From assembly GCF_900545795.1 (NCBI RefSeq), contig NZ_URAR01000005.1, positions 62,001 through 126,000 on the forward strand: 64,000 nt of DNA. Direction: 5' to 3'. The position numbers were made by a program, and so were the translations under genes. The DNA comes from an uncultured Veillonella sp. (lineage in GTDB: Bacteria; Bacillota; Negativicutes; Veillonellales; Veillonellaceae). This document shows, in pieces, positions 35,937-43,518 of the stretch. The notes beneath the pieces were generated by a model. It had not been told where the DNA came from, searched no databases, and worked only from the letters and a program-made list of their open reading frames with translations. Every line of letters starts with the position of its first letter. The first letter of the stretch is position 1.

Positions 35937-36397
35937 TTTTCTGCCTCATGCTTTCTTAAATCTTCCAGTACTGCTACAAAGGCCTGCACATCATCAAAAT
36001 TACGATATACAGAGGCAAAGCGAACATAGGCCACTTCATCAATGTCCTTTAATTCAGCGAGTACTAAATCTCCAATTTCAGAAGAGTTAATCTCTTGCTT
36101 AGCTCGATTGCGAATCTCATCTTCTACATTTTTTACTACATTCTCTAAGGTTTCACGAGGAATGTTTCGTTTATTACAGGACCGTAATAAACCATTGAGG
36201 AGTTTACTCCGATCAAACATCTCATAATCGCCACCAGATTTGATAACCATAATAGGCACATCCTCGATTACTTCATAGGTAGTAAAACGGCGACCGCAAG
36301 ATAAACATTCACGACGGCGACGAATGCTATTCCCATCATCAGTGGCACGGGAGTCTGTTACTTTATTTTCTGTATGCTTGCAGTACGGACATCTCAT
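35933..36397 (-). CDS. nrdR: transcriptional repressor NrdR
   Basis: NrdR represses ribonucleotide reductase genes in response to (d)ATP. The 154-residue protein has the N-terminal zinc ribbon MRCPYCKHTENKVTDSRA...RRRECLSCGRRFTTYE (four cysteines) and the ATP-cone domain (VIKSGGDYEMFDRSKLLNGLLRSCNKR). GAGGTGTACTT precedes the ATG. It is the first gene of the dipeptidase-heptose run, with DUF535 32 bases upstream. No nrd gene is in the window. Confidence 0.96.
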   Translation of the reverse strand: MRCPYCKHTENKVTDSRATDDGNSIRRRRECLSCGRRFTTYEVIEDVPIMVIKSGGDYEMFDRSKLLNGLLRSCNKRNIPRETLENVVKNVEDEIRNRAKQEINSSEIGDLVLAELKDIDEVAYVRFASVYRNFDDVQAFVAVLEDLRKHEAEK

Positions 36398-36428
36398 AAG
36401 TACACCTCAATTCTAAAAGTATATATTT

Positions 36429-37346
36429 TTATTTTATTAAATAACTTGCATTTAATGTATCTATAGCAGTTATATAGGAGTCTAACATATCATACCGCTT
36501 TCGGTACATATTGCGCTTATGTGTTTTCATCTCATCATAAGTCTTTCGCTCTTCTTCTAACGGAATGCGATAAAAACGACTATCTTCTGGGCAAACAGTG
36601 CCACCTAACTCCTGCCAAAATGGATCAAACTTCACCTTTTTTGAGCGGTTAATACGAATTAAATGACTATTGGTATAAAAGCCCTCATCAGATACGGCAT
36701 ATAAGGATTGAATCCCCATAGCTTTAGTGAGTTGACGCATTAAAAAGAATATAAAATTCTTCGGTCTGTATCCATGCATTTTCTTAGTGATTTTTTTAGC
36801 TGCATCAAGACCATCTTTATAGCCTTGAATCGTACCAATCCATATACATGGTTCACCATTAAATCCATGACCTAGTCTAAAGTTAATATGATATAAGCCT
36901 TTGTCTTCATAACGGAAAAATAAACTTAAAAAGCCCTCTTTCCGTTGCCCTGTATCAAACCAAATGTCTCCATGTAAACCCAGTTCTTCATCCGACCAAA
37001 TTTCTACAGCCTTACTACGGTCATTATTATACATTGCTTGTATGGCTGGAACAGAAAAATACTTAGGCAACATAGTGAAATGATCTTTTAATGCATCTAA
37101 ACGTTCCTGGGCCGACGAATTTTTATATAAGAATACGCGATTAATAACTTCATGAATACCTTCATGACGTTTTAATAAATTAGGTAAAATCGTATACCCT
37201 TTAAAAAAATTTCGTAATCCCACGACTTGCTTACGATTCTTATAGGAGCGACCTACAAAAAGAGTAATTCGCCGTTTTTGACGCCAATTACCATTTCCAT
37301 AAATATCTTTGCCTAATGACCACTGTCTTTTCCCATAAGAAAACAT
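36429..37346 (-). CDS. VirK/YbjX-like DUF535 protein
   Basis: The protein (about 305 residues) matches the DUF535/VirK family. It has SVPAIQAMYNNDRS, the domain core LSLFFRYEDKGLYHINFRLGHGFNGEPCIWIGTIQG and YAVSDEGFYTNSHLIRINRSKKVKFDPFWQELGG. VirK and YbjX act in envelope or stress-related virulence functions in enterobacteria; the biochemical activity is unknown. The frame starts with GTG at 37370, but AGGAG lies inside that extension; the ATG at 37346 is the better start. It is next to LPS genes, which fits an envelope role. Confidence 0.82.
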   Translation of the reverse strand: MFSYGKRQWSLGKDIYGNGNWRQKRRITLFVGRSYKNRKQVVGLRNFFKGYTILPNLLKRHEGIHEVINRVFLYKNSSAQERLDALKDHFTMLPKYFSVPAIQAMYNNDRSKAVEIWSDEELGLHGDIWFDTGQRKEGFLSLFFRYEDKGLYHINFRLGHGFNGEPCIWIGTIQGYKDGLDAAKKITKKMHGYRPKNFIFFLMRQLTKAMGIQSLYAVSDEGFYTNSHLIRINRSKKVKFDPFWQELGGTVCPEDSRFYRIPLEEERKTYDEMKTHKRNMYRKRYDMLDSYITAIDTLNASYLIK

Positions 37347-37472
37347 AAAACCAAAACTCCTCACTTGCACTACTTCATACTTCTAAAACCCATTCTTAAA
37401 AAAGGGTTTCTTATATATTTTAACACGAATTTAAGAAAATAACTATCAACTAAGCTATATTTCAAAATAGAA

Positions 37473-37522
37473 AAACTGTCTCCCTTTATATGTTTTCAAT
37501 CATATAAAAACGAAGACAGTTT
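37473..37522 (-). terminator. terminator of the Rrf2 gene
   Basis: Arms AAACTGTCT (37473-37481) and AGACAGTTT (37514-37522) with inner ATATG/CATAT pairing, then TTCTATTTTG on the minus strand. Confidence 0.8.
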
Positions 37523-37528
37523 GTTACT

Positions 37529-37972
37529 TTATACTTCTTCAGCAGCTATAGCTGCTTCTGCTTCTTTAATAATAGAATCAATTGTAATACTAGCCAGTTT
37601 ATCCTCTAAGGCCTTTTGAATATCTACGAGATGATGATCTAAGGCTACATGAATATTGCGCCCCACCGGGCAATCCTTAGCTGGATTTTCATGAAAACTA
37701 AAAAGCTGTCCATTATCTAGCGATTCTACTGCATTAAATATATCCAATAAAGTAATCTCTGTTGGACATTTTGCAATAGAAATACCTGAACTTCCCTGCT
37801 TAGAATTAACAAGACCTTTAGCTTTTAACATGAGCACAATATTGCGAATGATAACAGGATTTACATTAATACTACCTGCTAAAAATTTGCTCGTAACTTT
37901 ATAATTTTTTTCTGCAATAGCAATACAAGTAAAAATATGTACGGCAATAGTAAAACGGCTTGAGATTTGCAA
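37529..37972 (-). CDS. Rrf2-family transcriptional regulator
   Basis: The 147-residue protein has the Rrf2 winged helix (ISSRFTIAVHIFTCIAIAEKNYKVTSKFLAGSINVNPVIIRNIVLMLKAKGLV, then SKQGSSGISIAKCPTEITLLDIFNAVE). The region corresponding to the IscR iron-sulfur loop (FHENPAKDCPVGRNIH) has one cysteine only, so it is closer to YwnA/YwgB-type members than to IscR. The start is TTG at 37972 after GGGGG. A 14-base dyad (37998-38011) just upstream is a likely operator. Targets are unknown. Confidence 0.88.
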   Translation of the reverse strand: MQISSRFTIAVHIFTCIAIAEKNYKVTSKFLAGSINVNPVIIRNIVLMLKAKGLVNSKQGSSGISIAKCPTEITLLDIFNAVESLDNGQLFSFHENPAKDCPVGRNIHVALDHHLVDIQKALEDKLASITIDSIIKEAEAAIAAEEV

Positions 37973-37997
37973 ATAAATGACCCCCTTAATTATAATC

Positions 37998-38011
37998 TAT
38001 ACACTTGTATA
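37998..38011. promoter_or_regulatory. candidate Rrf2 operator dyad
   Basis: TATACACTTGTATA: 6-base arms TATACA/TGTATA around CT, 26 bases upstream of the Rrf2 start. Rrf2 proteins often repress themselves through such dyads. Confidence 0.45.
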
Positions 38012-38159
38012 AAACATTCTTAGCTTTACTATGCCCCTAACAACTACACCTAATCAGCATAAGTAGAACTCTACACATAAGAGCTTATACTTCTATACCT
38101 CTGTATTAATCTTATTATAAGTTGAAATAACAATTATTACAAGAAATATTTAAATAAAA

Positions 38160-38217
38160 AGCTGTAATCCCTAGAGTAAGTTATCTTAATCAATTAACTA
38201 CCTGCTCAATTACAGCT
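38160..38217 (-). terminator. terminator of terC
   Basis: Arms AGCTGTAAT (38160-38168) and ATTACAGCT (38209-38217), then TTTTATTT on the minus strand. The loop is long. Confidence 0.65.
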
Positions 38218-38309
38218 CTTATTTTTATTCAATTATATTACATTACTTTTATAATCTTATACAACAGATTATACTATGTATTCTTAACGTTCTATGGGTT
38301 CTTAGCTTT

Positions 38310-38975
38310 CTATGCTTTCTTGCGGCTTTTTCTGATTAATAGAGCCACTACAACAACAAATAGAACCGCGCCAATTTTAATAGCTAGTTGATAGCCATCA
38401 ATATAAGGAATTAATAATGGGTCTTCTACAATCATTTCCCCTGAAACCCAACCCAATAAAGAGCCGCCAGCCCATAAAATGAGCGGATAACGTTCAATAA
38501 CTTTGGCAAATATAGCTGACCCAAAAATAAGAAGTGGCACAGTAATTAACATGCCCACAATGACAAATTCCAAATGGCCACCTGCGGCAGCTACAACGCC
38601 AAGAACATTATCAATACTCATCATTGCATCGGCCATAATAATGGTAATGATGGCCCCGCGAAGGGAATCTTTACTTTCAATATTAGCGTCTTCCTCATCA
38701 CCTTTTAGTAAGTGAATGGAAATCCAAAGAAGTACTAAACCGCCAATTAAGTGAAGGGCTGGAATTAAAGATAAAGCTTCCATCAAAATGGTAGCAAATA
38801 AAAAGCGCAACGCAATCGCACCGAATGTGCCCCACAAAATAGCACGCTTTTGCAATTCTGGTCTTAATTTACTAACTGCCATGCCAATAACAACTGCATT
38901 ATCACCAGCTAGTAAGATATCCACCACAATAATTTTACCTATGGCAATCCACGTAGCTAATTCTAAAAATTCCAT
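38310..38975 (-). CDS. TerC/YjbE-family membrane protein
   Basis: Integral membrane protein of about 221 residues with roughly seven segments. It has the two TerC repeat motifs VDILLAGDNAVVIGMAVSKL and ADAMMSIDNVLGVVAA, whose acidic residues in the membrane suggest metal binding. Relatives are linked to tellurite resistance and to manganese export or metalation of exported proteins. The frame opens at 39014; the ATG at 38975 (MEFLELATWIA) matches family N-termini and follows GAGGAG by 12 bases. It stands alone. Confidence 0.88.
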   Translation of the reverse strand: MEFLELATWIAIGKIIVVDILLAGDNAVVIGMAVSKLRPELQKRAILWGTFGAIALRFLFATILMEALSLIPALHLIGGLVLLWISIHLLKGDEEDANIESKDSLRGAIITIIMADAMMSIDNVLGVVAAAGGHLEFVIVGMLITVPLLIFGSAIFAKVIERYPLILWAGGSLLGWVSGEMIVEDPLLIPYIDGYQLAIKIGAVLFVVVVALLIRKSRKKA

Positions 38976-39258
38976 ACAACAATCCATCTCCTCACATATA
39001 CGATTAGAACTCAAAGACGATTTAGATCTTAAGTCATTGTTACATTATAGACCTTTCTCAGTTTTTTCTCTACTATAAGTGGCAGATTCTTTATATTTAA
39101 ATTTTTTATTCCGATGATGAATTAGAAAGTTTATTTATTACTTAAGTTTAATTGGCTTATTTACTTATTCTTTGGCATTACGTACTAACTTACTTTTCTT
39201 TGCTTATTTTTAGCTACGTGATAATTTACTTTTATTCCAAATTTATTGTCTAACTTAA

Positions 39259-40608
39259 TTATACTTCTTTATCTTCAGCTGCTATTTTACAAAATATCGA
39301 TTTGATTTTTTCATAGGGATATGGTGCTTCCTTAGGATGTGCTTTAAACACATTAACAACCATACCTTCTGTAGGCGTATTGTCTGGTCCTAAAGGGGCA
39401 CTTACAGTATCACCGGCTTGTATAATTTCATCATTACATAGATATGTATAATCCTGCCCTGCAAAAGGAAATCGTACCATACAAAATTGCACGTCCCTAT
39501 CAGGCATAGGTCGATACTCATAAAGTTTCTCATGTACAATATGTCCCAATTTTATCTTAGACCCTACAATCCCCTCTAAAATGGAAACAAAATCAGGCCA
39601 TTCTGGTGGCAAACCAAGTCGGTGAAATTCCCCAGTACAAAAGAATTCTTTGCCAGATTTACTGCGCACTCGCAAACTATAGGTACGTTCTTGACCTTCC
39701 ACCTGCATATACTTACCAGGCTGTGGCATGGTAAAAAAATCTAAAGAGTCAATTTCTTCTAAGAGCTCATGTACCAAAACTCGATTCTTTATTGATATAA
39801 GGCCCGTATCCTCTTCCTTAAAATAAATACTGGCTGGCTTAAGGGGCTCTTGTTTTGTCTCATAAATAACTTCCATATCCTTGCGACTTATGGATAGCGA
39901 TTCAGTATAACAAGATGCATCGCTAGACTTAGAAATATATTTTAAATCTAATGATTCAATCACATCAGGGGCACCATCAAAAAGTAGCAAATTATCATAA
40001 CCAATAAGCTCTCGCAGTGCTTGAGATACGGTGGCACCATATAGTACAGGCTGTGGCACTACAGGTAAAGAGCCACTAATTTGCCGATGTGACTTATCGT
40101 CCTTAACTAAGTCAATCCTCCATTGGCCGGAACTTAAATCTGCTATGCCTTCACGATGATGATTTATAAAATAAGCAATTACATAAAAAATAAGCTGTGT
40201 TCGTTCTTTAGATAATGAAAGCTCTACTATATGATTACGTTCCACATCAAAATCAGCTGATTCAGAAACACTTTGGATCTCCACTAAACCATTACGATGT
40301 ATGCGTAACCACTGTTCCTTAACAATTTTCCATCGCCCACCTAAAGGTTGCGCCTCTTTATCTGTTGCATCAGCTAGATCTCGCTCTATATCAGTTCGCG
40401 AAACTTTTACCCCATCTCGTTCTTCTACATACCAAGGCCAGGTAGGCGTTTCATAGGGTAAAAAGCTATCTAAGTTGCTATAAACATCAATATATCCAAC
40501 GGTCTCATCCCATAAAATACTGGAGCCATCATCTAATTCAACGAGCCAATTATAGGGCTCTAGACCAAGATTCTTATTAAACTCTTCAATTTGTAATTCT
40601 TCTGTCAC
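39259..40608 (-). CDS. large unknown protein with C-terminal beta-barrel-like module
   Basis: I do not recognise most of this protein (about 449 residues). It is soluble, acidic and Trp-rich, with repeated all-beta character and no signal. The last 85 residues (PDRDVQFCMVRFPFAG, YLCNDEIIQAGDTVSAPLG, TEGMVVNVFKAHPKEAPYPYEKIKSIF) resemble a small module, seen in Firmicute unknowns, that is similar to the PriA-type 3'-binding fold. The frame opens at 40641. The GTG at 40608, eight bases after GGAG and overlapping the phzF stop as GTGA, is the likelier start. It is coupled to the PhzF-like gene. Confidence 0.65.
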   Translation of the reverse strand: MTEELQIEEFNKNLGLEPYNWLVELDDGSSILWDETVGYIDVYSNLDSFLPYETPTWPWYVEERDGVKVSRTDIERDLADATDKEAQPLGGRWKIVKEQWLRIHRNGLVEIQSVSESADFDVERNHIVELSLSKERTQLIFYVIAYFINHHREGIADLSSGQWRIDLVKDDKSHRQISGSLPVVPQPVLYGATVSQALRELIGYDNLLLFDGAPDVIESLDLKYISKSSDASCYTESLSISRKDMEVIYETKQEPLKPASIYFKEEDTGLISIKNRVLVHELLEEIDSLDFFTMPQPGKYMQVEGQERTYSLRVRSKSGKEFFCTGEFHRLGLPPEWPDFVSILEGIVGSKIKLGHIVHEKLYEYRPMPDRDVQFCMVRFPFAGQDYTYLCNDEIIQAGDTVSAPLGPDNTPTEGMVVNVFKAHPKEAPYPYEKIKSIFCKIAAEDKEV

Positions 40609-41465
40609 ACATACCACTCTCCACTTGCCACTGTATGGCATTGTCCGCCTACTTTAATAGTCCAAGAACCATTTTCTAATAATGCATTTACATGAAGCAC
40701 AGACTTACGCCCCATATCTTCGCCTTGAATAACTGTATACGCTACCTGTGAACTACAGAAATAATTATGCTTAATAATATAAGCTGCTAAATCACCATTA
40801 GCACTTCCTGTAGCAGGATCCTCTACAAAATCTTCCATTAAACAACGAGCTGCCAGCGTATTTTCATCTTCTTTTACAAAGAATAAATGATTACAATAAC
40901 ATGCTGGATGCTTTTTCACATAGGCATTAAATAATTCTTTCTCCATGTGTAATTTTGTTAAACTAGCACGCGACGCTAAGGGAATTAAAACAGCTTCTAA
41001 GCCTGTACTTGCCCACTGAATAGGAAATTCTGGATCTATGTCATCTTCAGTTAAGCCAAAAATGGGCGCTAATTCAGCTTTGTCAATGTATTCACCAAAG
41101 GTTGGTGGATTTTGACTCATAGTTAAAGTAGTGTCTTGAATAGATACGGGAATTTGACCAACCTTTAAATTTAACTTTACTTCCTTCGTATCCTTAGGTT
41201 CAAATTCAGTGCGTAAAATATGAGCTGTTCCCAAGGTAGGATGACCAGCAAAAGGAACTTCCCCTACATTCGGTGTCCAAATTCTTACATCATAGCCCCC
41301 ATTAGCTTGCTTGTCAGATAGTATGAAGGTAGTCTCAGAGAAATTTATCTCTTTGGCAATAGCTTGTTGTTCTTCATCGGTGAGAATTCTATCTGTTTTT
41401 ACAACTAATAATTGATTCCCCTCATACTTAGCATCAGCAAAACAATCTACAATATAAAATTTCAT
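40605..41465 (-). CDS. PhzF-family isomerase-like protein
   Basis: Phenazine biosynthesis PhzF/diaminopimelate epimerase-fold protein of about 286 residues. It has FADAKYEGNQLLVVKTD, the catalytic glutamate in INFSETTFIL, VWTPNVGEVPFAGHPTLGTAHIL-type motif (IWTPNVGEVPFAGHPTLGTA) and DPATGSANGDLAAYI. The family isomerises small acids; the substrate here is unknown, and no phenazine genes are present. GGGGGG lies 5 bases before the ATG at 41465. The next gene overlaps its stop. Confidence 0.87.
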   Translation of the reverse strand: MKFYIVDCFADAKYEGNQLLVVKTDRILTDEEQQAIAKEINFSETTFILSDKQANGGYDVRIWTPNVGEVPFAGHPTLGTAHILRTEFEPKDTKEVKLNLKVGQIPVSIQDTTLTMSQNPPTFGEYIDKAELAPIFGLTEDDIDPEFPIQWASTGLEAVLIPLASRASLTKLHMEKELFNAYVKKHPACYCNHLFFVKEDENTLAARCLMEDFVEDPATGSANGDLAAYIIKHNYFCSSQVAYTVIQGEDMGRKSVLHVNALLENGSWTIKVGGQCHTVASGEWYV

Positions 41466-41698
41466 CATATCCCCCCTTTATATACCTGAAAATTTAAAAC
41501 AAAAAATAAATTAAAAGACTAAAACTAAAAATGTAATCGCCACAGCTAAACTATACATTTATAACTTACTAGTTTTTATATGCTTCATATTTTTTAATTT
41601 ACTATTTTTTATTTGCTTCATATATGTTATATGTTTTATATGCTTTATATGCTTTCAGTATAAGAGAATAGCCCTTCTTTGTCTATTAGGTAAATCAA

Positions 41699-41722
41699 AA
41701 AAGGGACCAATTGGTCCCTTTT
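41699..41722 (-). terminator. perfect bidirectional terminator
   Basis: 12-base arms AAAAGGGACCAA (41699-41710) and TTGGTCCCTTTT (41711-41722) form a perfect 24-base palindrome with T-runs on both strands. It ends the flavin monooxygenase pseudogene. Confidence 0.8.
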
Positions 41723-41774
41723 CATATATAGCAGCGATATATAATCGCTAGCGAAAACTTTAACTTCCTTATCC

Positions 41775-42818
41775 TTATTTAAAGTCCTTCATAACATCTG
41801 CTAATAGCTTATAGGAATAAGCCTGTGCATCTTGATCGTAAATCAAACTTTGCGCCATTAACTCATCAAATGGTGCACGACTATGCAACTCAGCTAATTG
41901 TTGCTTCGCCGTCTCAGGGCTACCTACAATAGTAACCGATGTCATTTGGTTAACCACTGCTTTTTCACGATATACAACATCTTCTGTTTTAAAGGCAATA
42001 GGTCCAAAATGAGGTGCAATTTTAGCTTCGACATAATGATCCCATACTTCGTCATCAGAATCTTTAGGTGGCAATAAGCCTTCTTGACTGCCTGTTACAA
42101 TACCTAAGAAGCTCTGTGTCTGAGTCGTCGCCAATCGCTTTGCTTCCTCATCGGTATCCGCTAAAATAGCATTGGCACATAAAATAACATAAGGTTCAAT
42201 TAGATAATTAGATGGTTCAAAATTATGGCGATAAATTTTAATCGCTGACTCCATCATAGCCGGTGCAAAATGAGCCGCAAATACATAAGGCAAGCCTAAG
42301 TGAGCCGCTAAGTAAGCACTATCAGTACTAGAGCCTAAAATATAAAACGGTATATCTAAGCCCGCTGCTGGATATGCATGTACACCATTAGTATCATCAA
42401 AATAACCGCGCAATTCTTTTAATTCACTAGCAAAATCAGAATATAAATTATCTGTACGACGAAGTGCTCGTGCTGTTTGTTGGTCTGTACCTGGTGCACG
42501 ACCTAAGCCTAAGTCTACACGATTAGGATATAAGGCTTCCAAGGTCCCATACTGTTCTGCTACAAGGTAAGGACTATGATTAGGAAGCATTACGCCGCCA
42601 GAACCAACGCGAATCGTCTCCGTGTTAGCCAAGGTTCTCTGAATTAATAACTGAGTAGCACTACTAGCCAATCGTTTCATATTATGATGCTCAGCAATCC
42701 AGTAACGACTATATCCATAACGCTCCGTGCGCTATGCTAATGTTACCATATCATCTACAGCAGACTTAAACTCTTGTCCAGCTCGTAAAGGTACTAAATT
42801 TAATAAGGATACGTCCAT
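41775..42818 (-). pseudogene. luciferase-like flavin monooxygenase gene with in-frame amber codon
   Basis: From the ATG at 42818 (SD AGAGGAAA) the frame reads MDVSLLNLVPLRAGQ...MVTLA, then TAG at 42732-42734 (codon 29). It continues in the same frame RTERYGYSRYWIAEHHNMKRL to the stop at 41775. The complete protein would be 347 residues of the LLM class (FMN- or F420-dependent), with VGSGGVMLPNHSPYLVAEQYGTLEALYPNRVDLGLGRAPG. The TAG replaces what is probably CAG (Gln), a single C-to-T change. An internal start at 42680 would lack the first beta strand, so function is doubtful unless the codon is read through. Confidence 0.88.
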
Positions 42819-43244
42819 AAAATTTCCTCTTTTCTTCTCATCTACTATATAGCATTCAATTTATTTTTAAAGGAATACACCTAATCTAAGTTCACGTAAA
42901 ATCTTGCTGAAGGTCACTGAATCTAGTTTAGTTGAACTAAATCTAACTTCTACGCCAAATAAATGAATGCACATTCATATATATTTATAAAATAAAAGAA
43001 AATAGCATGTACTCAAAATAAGTAATTTACTTAGAAATACAACTTCACTATCTTCTTTTACAGTATAACATAAAAGATTGTAAATTCAAATATCTAAATA
43101 TATAGATTTTTATTTCTACTTTTATTTTAATATAGATTATATCTATTAAGCCTATCCCTTATTAAATTTATAAAATCTATTCAATATATTGAATAGATTA
43201 ATGCTATTAAATCTGTTAAGACTATTAAATTGCTGAGTCTATTA
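42819..43244. other. A+T-rich leader with two palindromes
   Basis: No gene is seen. The minus strand has a promoter at 43062-43089. TTTAGTTGAACTAAA (42927-42941) is a perfect odd palindrome. A perfect 26-base palindrome with arms AATCTATTCAATA/TATTGAATAGATT lies at 43174-43199. The distance from promoter to the monooxygenase ATG is about 240 bases. Confidence 0.6.
43062..43089 (-). promoter_or_regulatory. promoter of the flavin monooxygenase gene
   Basis: On the minus strand TTGAAT (43084-43089), a 16-base spacer and TATACT (43062-43067) with the TGn extension. Confidence 0.6.
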
Positions 43245-43364
43245 CTATGTATGAATTGCCATATAGTAGGTAGCTCGACCGGAACCTAAATGCTGTATAA
43301 CCCCTTCCTCAGTAAGTGTTTTCATAGCTTGTAACACGGAGGCTCTAGATAGTCTAGGGCATAA
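43245..43364 (-). pseudogene. winged-helix domain remnant
   Basis: The minus strand has a 39-codon open frame without a start codon. It reads LCPRLSRASVLQAMKTLTEE and then GVIQHLGSGRATYYMAIHT before TAG (43245-43247). This is a recognisable winged-helix end (recognition helix plus GSGRxTYY wing), as found at the C-terminus of RecG-like/AlbA-type ATP-binding regulators. An in-frame TGA lies just upstream, so it is the decayed tail of a lost gene. Confidence 0.65.
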
Positions 43365-43401
43365 TCAGAATATATCTACTTAACTCTTATATTACTTAGC
43401 A

Positions 43402-43482
43402 AAAAAATAATCGTCCAATACCTCTCACGTATCGTCCAATTTTTATGAGTTTCTGGACGATAACAAAAAGTGTTGGACGATT
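43402..43482 (-). terminator. nested-hairpin terminator built from four ATCGTCC repeats
   Basis: ATCGTCCAAT occurs at 43410-43419 and 43431-43440, and its inverse GGACGAT ends at 43461 and 43481. On the minus strand the outer arms AATCGTCCAA/TTGGACGATT (43473-43482 and 43409-43418) are followed by ATTTTTTTGC, and an inner copy pair forms a second stem. It lies just after the flavin disulfide reductase gene. Confidence 0.7.
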
Positions 43483-43518
43483 ATAATTCACATACTAAAT
43501 ATATGTACTAAAAATTAA

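Larger units (their letters stand above)
37973..38309. other. intergenic region with Rrf2 control sites and terC terminator
   Basis: No gene is seen in this 337-base gap. It holds the Rrf2 promoter region (TATAAT on the minus strand at 37989-37994 and the dyad at 37998-38011) and the terC terminator at 38160-38217. Confidence 0.6.
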
